NCBI GenBank assembly: GCA_035546175.1
Contig: DASZWW010000068.1
Span: 1 to 13,259, forward strand
DNA from: DASZFV01 sp035546175
GTDB lineage: Bacteria > Myxococcota_A > Polyangia > Fen-1088
Length of the DNA stretch: 13,259 bases
Reading direction: 5' to 3'
A model generated the notes under the pieces. That model had not been told where the DNA came from and ran no database searches. It was given only the letters and a program-made list of their open reading frames with translations. Positions 8,102 to 13,259 of the stretch are shown one piece after another. Within the stretch, counting starts at the first letter, position 1; each line of letters starts with the position of its first letter. Both the position numbers and the translations under genes were made by a program.

Positions 8102-8530
8102 TCATGCCTGGCGCGGACCGAGCTCGGAGCCGAGGGCGAAGGCCAGCGTGTGCGCGGCGAGCGAGACCACCTCCGTCCGGGGCCACGCGCGCAGCGGAGG
8201 GGTCGCGCCGAGGGCCGGCAGCGCCACGAGCTCGAAGGCGTAGATCGCGGCGCCGAAGCCGAGCGCGCGGGCGACGCTCCGCGTGGGCGGCCCGGCGAGC
8301 CGCGCGCGGGCGACCGCGAGCGCCGGTCCATACGACCAGCGCAGCAGCCCGCCGGCGATGCGCGCGCCCGTCGGGCCGAGCGAGACGCCCAGCCGCCCGG
8401 CGAGGCGCGCCGCGATGCGCGTCGAGGCGTAGAGCGGCGGCCGACCGAGGACCCGCCGCTCGAAGCGCTCCATGAGCTCGAGCACGAGCGTGCCCGCGAG
8501 GCCGGACAGCCAGGCATTCCTCCGCCGCAT
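8102..8530 (-). CDS. Small hydrophobic membrane protein of unknown function
   Basis: 142-residue protein rich in Ala, Gly, Leu and Arg. Hydrophobic segments at about 6-19, 58-76, 87-108 and 120-135 suggest three or four membrane helices linked by Arg-rich stretches (for example ERFERRVLGRPP at 21-33). I do not recognise the family, and no catalytic motif is visible. Start ATG 8530 has no purine-rich ribosome binding site in the 15 bases before it, so the message may be leaderless or the start may differ; no better in-frame start is obvious. It is followed after 46 bases by the membrane-tailed SDR gene, which may be translated from the same mRNA, and it is divergent from the SPW-like gene. High-GC composition alone can create such open frames. 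The hydrophobic periodicity and good fit between neighbours argue that it is real. Confidence 0.7.
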   Translation of the reverse strand: MRRRNAWLSGLAGTLVLELMERFERRVLGRPPLYASTRIAARLAGRLGVSLGPTGARIAGGLLRWSYGPALAVARARLAGPPTRSVARALGFGAAIYAFELVALPALGATPPLRAWPRTEVVSLAAHTLAFALGSELGPRQA

Positions 8531-8563
8531 GGGCGAGCGTGGGTCCGCCGCGAGGCGCGAGCA

Positions 8564-8625
8564 ACCTCTCGAGCCCTCGAAGAGGTCCGAGGACTCGGCA
8601 GAGCGGCGCCGCGGACGAGGGCTCG
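8564..8625. repeat. Nested inverted repeats in the divergent intergenic region
   Basis: The 182-base region 8531-8712 separates divergent genes. It contains a perfect 10-base inverted repeat, CGAGCCCTCG (8570-8579) and CGAGGGCTCG (8616-8625), 36 bases apart. The left arm also lies inside a local hairpin: ACCTCT-CGAG (8564-8573) against CTCG-A-AGAGGT (8576-8586), with one bulged base and a very tight loop. TCCG and CGGA extend the large stem after a 6-base bulge. The two folds compete for the left arm. No convincing -35/-10 pair was found for either gene; CATATT at 8686-8691 is a weak -10 candidate for the plus strand. Confidence 0.5.
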
Positions 8626-8712
8626 CCCTTCACGAGCCCGGTCGCCGGCGTGCCCTTTTCATGACCTCGCCGCGCAGAGCGTGCGCATATTGCTCGGTGG
8701 GAGCTCGAGGGG

Positions 8713-9039
8713 ATGCCGAGACTCGTGAACGTGATCCTCGCGGTGTGGGTCCTGGTCTCCGCGTTTCTCTGGCGCCACTCCTGGGCGCAGCGCTCGATCG
8801 GCGTCGTGTTCGGCGTCGTCGCCTTCGCGTTCGCCCTCGCCGCGCTGTACAGCCGGCAGTTCCGGTGGGTGAGCGCCTTCGTCGGCGGCCTGCTGGTCGC
8901 GTTCGGGCTCTTCGTGACGAGGCTGCAGGCGGCCACGGAGTGGAACGACATCGTCGTCGGCGCGGCGATGGTCGTGGCGTCGCTCGTGCCAGACCGGGGC
9001 GCCGACATCTCGACGCGCCAGAGGAGGGCGTCCTCGTGA
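8713..9039 (+). CDS. Small integral membrane protein, SPW-repeat-like
   Basis: 108-residue protein with four predicted membrane helices (about 5-20, 27-46, 52-69 and 78-92) and a short basic C-terminal tail. Two halves look related: each opens with a basic residue plus hydrophobic helix (RLVNVILAVWVLVSAF and RWVSAFVGGLLVAFGLF), and the second ends in EWNDIVVGA, which resembles the conserved WN..VG end of SPW repeats (Pfam SPW family; recalled, not searched). The SPW tripeptide itself is not present, so this is a divergent member at best. Function of the family is unknown. Start ATG 8713 has GGAG about 10 bases upstream. Its TGA stop overlaps the next gene start within GTGA (9036-9039), so the two are likely co-transcribed and translationally coupled. 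Confidence 0.78.
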   Translation: MPRLVNVILAVWVLVSAFLWRHSWAQRSIGVVFGVVAFAFALAALYSRQFRWVSAFVGGLLVAFGLFVTRLQAATEWNDIVVGAAMVVASLVPDRGADISTRQRRASS

Positions 9040-9617
9040 GACGCCTGGCCCCCACCGTCCCGGTGGTCCTGGCGCTGCTCTTCGGGGTGCGCCCCACGGC
9101 GGCCGCCGGGGCGAGCCTCTCGTCCCCCGGCAACCGGGCCCTCGAGGCGCGGCCCGGCACCCGGCTCACGCTGACGGTGGGCGACGACGTGCGGATCGTC
9201 GAGGTCTCGCGCGAGGGGATCGTCGGGCCCAACGTCACGCTGCGGCGGTTCCCGGGGCACCTGCGCGGGCAGATCCGCGGCGTCGGCGTCGACTTCGCGC
9301 TCGCGCCGCCGCGCATCACCGGCCAGATCGGCGACCAGCCCATCTCGCTCGATCTCCTCCCGCCCGCGCCGGGCGGCCGCATGCGGGTCGTGGGGCGGTT
9401 CGGCGATCGCTCGGTCGGCCTCGCCATCGGCGTCAATGGGATCGAGGGCGAGCTCGGCCCGTGCCGGTACGGGCTGCTCCTCGATCAGGGGGATTACACC
9501 GGCAAGGTCGAGTGCGGCGCGGGGCCCCAGGCCGTGCGGTTGTCGATCCCCGCCGCCTTCGTGGCCCGCGACGACGCCGAGCTCGCCGCCTTGCTGGTCG
9601 CGCTGCTCGCGGCGTGA
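9036..9617 (+). CDS. Exported protein made of ~18-residue glycine-led beta repeats, unknown function
   Basis: 193-residue protein, not recognised. GTG 9036 is chosen as start because GGAGG lies 8 bases upstream and a signal peptide follows at once: two Arg, a hydrophobic core (about 8-18) and a likely cleavage after TAAAGA (near 25). The mature part is beta-rich. Repeats start with Gly, a polar residue and a hydrophobic residue: G78-QI, G96-QI, G120-RF, G138-EL and G156-KV, with spacings of 18, 24, 18 and 18, and a weaker start at G61. C143 and C160 are the only mature cysteines and sit in neighbouring repeats, so one disulfide is likely after export. The C-terminus (180-193) is an Ala/Leu helix. 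Coupled to the SPW-like gene by the four-base overlap GTGA. Periplasmic or surface location is inferred. Confidence 0.82.
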   Translation: MRRLAPTVPVVLALLFGVRPTAAAGASLSSPGNRALEARPGTRLTLTVGDDVRIVEVSREGIVGPNVTLRRFPGHLRGQIRGVGVDFALAPPRITGQIGDQPISLDLLPPAPGGRMRVVGRFGDRSVGLAIGVNGIEGELGPCRYGLLLDQGDYTGKVECGAGPQAVRLSIPAAFVARDDAELAALLVALLAA

Positions 9618-9627
9618 CCGTTTCCGT

Positions 9628-9649
9628 GGTGCCGGGCCTGGGCCCCACC
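9628..9649 (+). terminator. Stem-loop just after the exported repeat protein gene
   Basis: Ten bases after the TGA, GGTG (9628-9631) pairs with CACC (9646-9649) and GGGC (9634-9637) with GCCC (9642-9645), around a CTGG loop with a two-base bulge. No T-run follows, so it may be only a 3' end-stabilising hairpin or chance in GC-rich DNA. Confidence 0.25.
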
Positions 9650-9766
9650 GACGCCTGCTGGATTGCGGTCGTGCCACCCGCAGACGCCGGGTGCTCGCGA
9701 CATTCGGCGGGCCTCGATACGGTTTTGGTGCTTGCCGGACACTCACGGGAAGCGCTCCGGATTGCC

Positions 9767-9789
9767 CGGTAAACAACGAACGTTTACCG
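9767..9789. promoter_or_regulatory. Perfect 8-base inverted repeat, possible operator
   Basis: CGGTAAAC (9767-9774) and GTTTACCG (9782-9789) form a perfect palindrome around the 7-base spacer AACGAAC, 23 bases in all. It lies 52 bases upstream of the ATG of the large lipoprotein gene and is markedly more AT-rich than its surroundings, as expected of an operator or promoter-proximal element. GGAAGC (9748-9753) and GCTTCC (9792-9797) flank it as a second, asymmetric pair. No transcription factor can be named. Confidence 0.55.
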
Positions 9790-9841
9790 CGGCTTCCGGC
9801 AGCGCCCCCGTCGCCCTCGTTCTCACTCCGGAGGATCCGGC

Positions 9842-12097
9842 ATGCGATCGACCCTCACGACTGCAGCGCTCGCGCTCTCGCTCTCGGCTTGCGCGGGGGT
9901 CAAGAGCGGCCCCCCGCAAGGTGGCGCCGCGGGCACCGGCGGCGGCGCCGGCGGCATCGTCTTCCAGCCCTTCGACGGCGGCTCGGCGGGCCTCTTCGGG
10001 CCGCCGCCCGACTCGAGCGCCGGCGGCGCGCAGGGGAAGGCGGACGCCGGCCAGTCGTACCTGCTCCCGGGGTCGATCGCCTCGGACATGCCGTCCACGC
10101 TGACCGTCGCCGGCAAGCCGGCCGCCGCTCACCTCACGATCAAGCTCGACGACAACTCGACGCCGAACGTCGTCTGGACCGTCGACCAGATCAGCGTCGG
10201 CTCGGTGGGGAGCGACGGCGTGTTCACGGCCAACGGCAGCGTGGGCGGCGTCGTGACGGTCACGGCGACGGCTGGCGACGGCGGCTACCTGACGACCACC
10301 ATCACCGTGAACGTCGACATCACCGACGACCCGGGCACGCTCTCGCCGATGGACGCGACGACGCTCAAGGCGGGCGGCGCGGGCGACGCGCAGTTCAAGC
10401 TCCTCTACCCCTACGACGGCACGGTGTTCCCGCGCGGCCTCGCGGCGCCCCTGCTGCAGGCGAGCGGCACGGGCACGCGCGCGGCGTACACCAAGATCAC
10501 GGCGCCGCACTTCAGCTATCAGCAGGTCGCCAGCGTCAACGACCCGCTGCGCGTCACGATCCCGCCCGCGGTCTGGAAGGGCCTGACGCTCACCGCGGGG
10601 CCGAAGGACAAGGTCACCGTGAGCATGACGAAGCTCGCCGGCGACACCGCCTCCGGGCCCGTGACCGAGTCGTGGCTCATCGCGCCTGCGAGCATCAACG
10701 GCGTCATCTACTACAACACGTACATCGGCTCGATGCTCGCCGACGGCGGCGGCGGCATCATGCGCATCCCCGCGGGGCAGGACGCGCAGCTCGTCGTCAA
10801 GGGCTGCACCGTGTGCCACTCGATCAGCGCCAACGGCAGCGTGCTCTCGGCGGGCAGCCAGAACGCGCCCAACGCCATGGGCGACTGGAACCCCGTGACG
10901 AGCCAGACCTACGATCTCGGGACCACGGGCTCGGCGACGATGCGGACGCAGTCGAGCGAGGGCCGGACGTTCTCGTTCATGGGCCTCGCGCCCGACGGGA
11001 AGATGGGGCTCGTGAGCGGGCTGCCGCCCAAGCGCAACGGGCCGTTCCTCCCGCACGGCATCTTCTCCACGCCCGGGACGCCGTCGAGGCTCGTCGACAC
11101 GGCCACGGGCCTGGACGTCTCGGCCCCGTCCCTCGCGGGCCTCGTGACGTACGCGACGACGCCGGCCTTCTCGCCCGACGGCGCCCACGTCGCGTTCGTC
11201 AACGGCGACCGCCTCGAGCCGACCTGCCTCGACACGAAGACGTGCGACGCCGCGTGCATCGCGGCCTGCACGCGCGTCATGTCCATCATGGACTTCGATG
11301 GCAAGGCGTCGCCGCCCGTCTTCTCGAACGCGCGCGACCTCGTCACGAACAAGGGCGTGGCCGTGGCCTGGCCGACGTTCCTGCCGGACGGGCAGGCCGT
11401 CCTGTACCACGAGGGCGACTCGCTCGACTCCGACGTGTTCCAGGGCGACTTCTCACCGCTCGGGCCCCAGTACGCCGAGCTGCGCATGGTCGAGACGGCG
11501 GACAAGACCGTCAAGAAGCTGAACGCCGTCAACGGCCGCGACGCGACCGGAGCGAGCGTCCTGCCCTATGGCGACGCCGCCGAGGGCCGCATGAACTATG
11601 AGCCGAGCGTCCTGCCGGTCCCCGTGGGCGGCTACTACTGGGTGCTCTTCACGAGCCGGCGCACCTACGGGAACACGATCGCCCCGGGCAGCAGCAACCC
11701 ATCCGGCAGCGACGCCTTCGGCTCCGAGAACAGCCCGAGCCCGAGGAAGAAGATCTGGATCGCCGCGATCGACATCGATCACGCCGGCAAGCCGGACCCC
11801 AGCCACCCCGCCTTCTTCCTGCCCGGGCAGGAGATCGGGACGGCGAACATGCGCGCCTTCGCGGCGCTCGCGCCGTGCAAGGCGCAAGCGGAGTCGTGCG
11901 AGACGGGCGCCGACTGCTGCGGCGGATACTGCCGGGAGACGTCGCGCGCCGCCGACGGCACGCCGGTGCTGGCCTGCGTCCCGCCGCCGATGAACACCTG
12001 CTCGAACACGCAGGAGCCGTGCAAGGTCGCCACCGACTGCTGCAGCCAGAGCGATCAGTGCATCAACGGCCGCTGCGCGCAGATCATCGTGCAGTGA
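9842..12097 (+). CDS. Multidomain lipoprotein: Big-like domain, heme c motif, beta-propeller repeats, tandem knottin-like C-terminus
   Basis: 751-residue surface or periplasmic lipoprotein. Start ATG 9842 has GGAGGA 6 bases upstream. Seen: lipobox L14-S-A-C17; Gly/Ala/Pro-rich linker (about 18-68); Ig-like segment (about 70-160, with VVWTVD and SVGGVVTVTATAG) of bacterial Big type; a segment with LLYPYDGTVFPRGL (about 187-200); one heme c motif C322-T-V-C325-H326; propeller-type repeats FSPDGAHVAF (443-452) and FLPDGQAVLY (513-522) of TolB/PD40 kind; a cysteine cluster C462-x5-C468-x3-C472-x3-C476; and at the C-terminus twelve cysteines (679-745) in two six-Cys modules. Similar heme-plus-propeller lipoproteins are common in Myxococcota (recalled). 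The propeller probably binds ligand or partners, with a heme for electron transfer or structure; function is unknown. Transcribed alone, possibly controlled through the upstream palindrome. It converges on the next gene with 15 bases between stops. Confidence 0.9.
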   Translation: MRSTLTTAALALSLSACAGVKSGPPQGGAAGTGGGAGGIVFQPFDGGSAGLFGPPPDSSAGGAQGKADAGQSYLLPGSIASDMPSTLTVAGKPAAAHLTIKLDDNSTPNVVWTVDQISVGSVGSDGVFTANGSVGGVVTVTATAGDGGYLTTTITVNVDITDDPGTLSPMDATTLKAGGAGDAQFKLLYPYDGTVFPRGLAAPLLQASGTGTRAAYTKITAPHFSYQQVASVNDPLRVTIPPAVWKGLTLTAGPKDKVTVSMTKLAGDTASGPVTESWLIAPASINGVIYYNTYIGSMLADGGGGIMRIPAGQDAQLVVKGCTVCHSISANGSVLSAGSQNAPNAMGDWNPVTSQTYDLGTTGSATMRTQSSEGRTFSFMGLAPDGKMGLVSGLPPKRNGPFLPHGIFSTPGTPSRLVDTATGLDVSAPSLAGLVTYATTPAFSPDGAHVAFVNGDRLEPTCLDTKTCDAACIAACTRVMSIMDFDGKASPPVFSNARDLVTNKGVAVAWPTFLPDGQAVLYHEGDSLDSDVFQGDFSPLGPQYAELRMVETADKTVKKLNAVNGRDATGASVLPYGDAAEGRMNYEPSVLPVPVGGYYWVLFTSRRTYGNTIAPGSSNPSGSDAFGSENSPSPRKKIWIAAIDIDHAGKPDPSHPAFFLPGQEIGTANMRAFAALAPCKAQAESCETGADCCGGYCRETSRAADGTPVLACVPPPMNTCSNTQEPCKVATDCCSQSDQCINGRCAQIIVQ

Positions 12098-12112
12098 CGC
12101 GCCGGTGACCCG

Positions 12113-12313
12113 CTAGTAGGTCCTGCGCACGCACCGCCAGTGCGGCGGCACCCAGCGGCCGTGGGGCTCGTAGTGTCCGTCGATGAAGACGGCCTGCGCG
12201 CACCGGGGCGGGCCGGGCGAGGCCACGACCACCCGCTCGGTCCGCACCATGCAACCGGGGACACCTCCGAGAAGAAGCGCCCCGAGGGCGCCAAAGCACA
12301 AACGTCGCCACAT
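12113..12313 (-). CDS. Tiny lipoprotein with WxxGxW-like tail
   Basis: 66-residue lipoprotein precursor. Start ATG 12313 is chosen because GGAGG lies 6 bases upstream and a compact signal sequence follows: WRR, a hydrophobic core FGALGALLLGG, then V18-P-G-C21, a lipobox with Pro at -2 (unusual but tolerated). An in-frame extension to 12385 exists but would bury the signal peptide. The mature part (about 46 residues) has GHYEPHGRWVPPHW (46-59), resembling YXWGXW/WXXGXW repeat lipoproteins, where aromatic and Gly residues recur around GxW. Two further cysteines, C38 and C61, could form a disulfide. The function of this family is poorly known; envelope-associated is all that can be inferred. The gene converges on the large lipoprotein gene and lies 102 bases downstream of the GH18 gene, same strand, possibly with its own promoter. 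Confidence 0.75.
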   Translation of the reverse strand: MWRRLCFGALGALLLGGVPGCMVRTERVVVASPGPPRCAQAVFIDGHYEPHGRWVPPHWRCVRRTY

Positions 12314-12382
12314 CTTCCACCTCCGCGTCTGGGTGGTCGCAGAGAGCCAGGCCCTCCCTGAAAACTTGCGACCGGCGCCGCG

Positions 12383-12410
12383 CAAAAACAGAGTGGACGG
12401 CAGCAGCCGT
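12383..12410 (-). terminator. Possible terminator after the GH18 gene
   Basis: Read on the minus strand, 5 bases after the TGA, ACGGC-TGCT-GCCGT (12410-12397) forms a 5-base-pair hairpin. After 6 further bases comes TGTTTTTG (12390-12383). The stem is short and the gap before the T-run is long, so an intrinsic terminator is only possible. Stem and T-run are the sole such combination in the window. Confidence 0.35.
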
Positions 12411-12415
12411 GAACG

Positions 12416-13259
12416 TCAGAGGCTCGACTGGACGGCCGGCCAGAGCTGGGGCTCCGTCTTCTGCGAGTACTCCCACACCATGACGCCGCCGTAGGCCTTC
12501 GACGCGGTCGTGAGCTGCTTGGCCATGTCGACGGTCAGCTGGCTCGTGAACTCGAGGCCCCAGGTCAGCTTGTCCTTGGGCAGCCCCTCGGTGCCGGTCC
12601 ACCAGCCGAGCTCCTTCGTGTAGGTGCTCATGTTGGTGCTGTAGATCATGAGGTTGATGAAGTCGTAGGCGGCGAGCCACTTCTTGACGACGGGATCGCT
12701 GGCGCCGGCGTCCTCGACGATGTACTGCGCGAGCGCCGCCGTGACGAGCTTGCCTGCGGGCCGCAGCGCCGCGATCAGCTGGTCGGCGAACGCCGCGAAG
12801 TTTCCGCTCGAGCGCATGTCGGTGCCGCGCTCGAGATCGACGTCGACGCCGTCGAGCCCGAGGCGCGTGACGAGGGCGGTGAGGTTGGCCACGAGCGGCC
12901 CGATGTTCGAAGCCGTCTGGTAGCGGGTGATGATGCCGATGTCGTCGTCGGCGCCGCCGATCGAGACGAGAACCGCGACGCGCGCGGCGTGCGCGGCCGC
13001 GACGAGGGTATTCACGTCCGCGTCGGGCGCGCCGAGGCTCCAGTCGTTGGTCCCCGCGTCGACGGTGCCGAAGGCGAGCAGGAGGTGAGTCATCTTCGTG
13101 AAGTCGATCTTCGTGGCCCACATCGAGAAGCTGCCCGCCCAGTTGGGCAGGTACATGACGACGCGCGGGCCGGTCGCGCCGAGGGCGCCGCCCGCGCCTG
13201 CCGCGCCTGCCGGGGAGCCGCCGTCAGCGGGCGCACCGGCCGCGCCGGCGCCGGCCCCG
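12416..13259 (-). CDS. Glycoside hydrolase family 18 (chitinase-like), N-terminus missing
   Basis: C-terminal 280 residues of a secreted GH18 enzyme; the start lies beyond the right edge. GH18 enzymes cleave beta-1,4 N-acetylglucosamine links in chitin or related glycans by substrate-assisted catalysis. Seen: a Gly/Ala/Pro-rich linker (13157-13258), then strand 1 (VVMYLPNW), the SxGG motif (VSIGGADDD), the catalytic motif DGVDVDLE at 12853-12830 with the acid Glu codon at 12832-12830, the YDFINLMIYS segment, and the terminal VMVWEYSQ Trp strand. All landmarks of a roughly 245-residue single-domain barrel are present. In the MxY(D/N) motif the residue after Tyr is Ser rather than Asp/Asn, which may change activity. 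ATG 13156 inside strand 1 is not the start: the frame stays open upstream through a linker typical of secreted or lipoprotein hydrolases. A role in scavenging fungal, arthropod or bacterial glycans is likely. Confidence 0.92.
   Translation of the reverse strand, partial: GAGAGAAGAPADGGSPAGAAGAGGALGATGPRVVMYLPNWAGSFSMWATKIDFTKMTHLLLAFGTVDAGTNDWSLGAPDADVNTLVAAAHAARVAVLVSIGGADDDIGIITRYQTASNIGPLVANLTALVTRLGLDGVDVDLERGTDMRSSGNFAAFADQLIAALRPAGKLVTAALAQYIVEDAGASDPVVKKWLAAYDFINLMIYSTNMSTYTKELGWWTGTEGLPKDKLTWGLEFTSQLTVDMAKQLTTASKAYGGVMVWEYSQKTEPQLWPAVQSSL

Noticed and set aside
8472..9035. Upstream extension of the exported repeat protein frame
   Set aside because: The extension overlaps the SPW-like gene in another frame and is Arg-rich. 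GTG 9036 has a GGAGG site and an immediate signal peptide.
9690..9760. Clear sigma-70 promoter for the large lipoprotein gene
   Set aside because: Only fragments such as TTGCCG and GATACG were seen, with no properly spaced -35/-10 pair.
8016..9776. Minus-strand 586-codon open frame across the divergent region and the plus-strand genes
   Set aside because: It spans an intergenic region and three genes that each have start signals, membrane segments or motifs, while its own product is Arg/Pro-rich and featureless.
9743..11410. Minus-strand 555-codon open frame opposite the lipoprotein
   Set aside because: Antisense mirror frame rich in Arg and Asp/Val with no motif.
9436..11601. Plus-strand 721-codon open frame overlapping the large lipoprotein
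   Set aside because: Arg/Gly/His-rich shadow of the lipoprotein gene, which has a lipobox, CxxCH and propeller motifs in its own frame.
12314..12385. Longer start for the tiny lipoprotein
   Set aside because: It would put 24 mostly polar residues before the signal sequence; ATG 12313 has a well-placed GGAGG.
12084..13121. Minus-strand 345-codon open frame across the GH18 gene
   Set aside because: It is a frame-shifted shadow of the GH18 barrel and runs through the tiny lipoprotein gene; no domain visible.
1..13259. CRISPR array, tRNA or rRNA gene, insertion sequence or phage genes
   Set aside because: No regularly spaced direct repeats, cloverleaf, transposase motif, terminal inverted repeats or phage protein signatures were found on either strand.

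Overview
This is a very GC-rich, tightly packed bacterial window with eleven protein genes, no RNA genes, no CRISPR array and no transposase. Several traits suggest a Myxococcota-like (deltaproteobacterial) genome: lipoproteins and secreted proteins with Gly/Ala-rich linkers, a CxxCH motif joined to a TolB/PD40-type propeller, a Cys-rich C-terminus and a secreted GH18 hydrolase. This placement is an inference from style; there is no phylogenetic marker here.

Positions 1-5997 (minus strand) hold a compact catabolic operon, transcribed from right to left. It encodes a mandelate racemase-subgroup enolase-superfamily enzyme (4873-5997), a PoxB-like thiamine-diphosphate flavoenzyme (3068-4849) and a GlcD/YdiJ-type FAD plus Fe-S 2-hydroxyacid dehydrogenase (3056 down to the left edge, 3' end missing). 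The gaps are 23 and 11 bases. The three reactions can be read as racemase or dehydratase, then 2-hydroxyacid oxidation, then 2-oxoacid oxidative decarboxylation. That resembles the classical mandelate pathway but is built from partly different enzyme families.

Positions 6078-8530 (minus strand) hold an unrecognised membrane-anchored helical protein, an SDR oxidoreductase with a C-terminal membrane tail, and a small hydrophobic protein. A divergent intergenic region (8531-8712) rich in inverted repeats separates these from the plus-strand genes.

Positions 8713-12097 (plus strand) hold a small SPW-like membrane protein, a translationally coupled exported protein built of about 18-residue glycine-led repeats, and, after a 224-base gap with a perfect palindrome, a 751-residue lipoprotein. 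The lipoprotein joins a Big-like domain, a heme c motif, beta-propeller repeats and two tandem six-cysteine knottin-like modules.

Positions 12113-13259 (minus strand) hold a tiny lipoprotein with a WxxGxW-like tail and the C-terminal part of a GH18 chitinase-like enzyme, whose N-terminus lies beyond the right edge. No gene-free stretch exceeds 300 bases.
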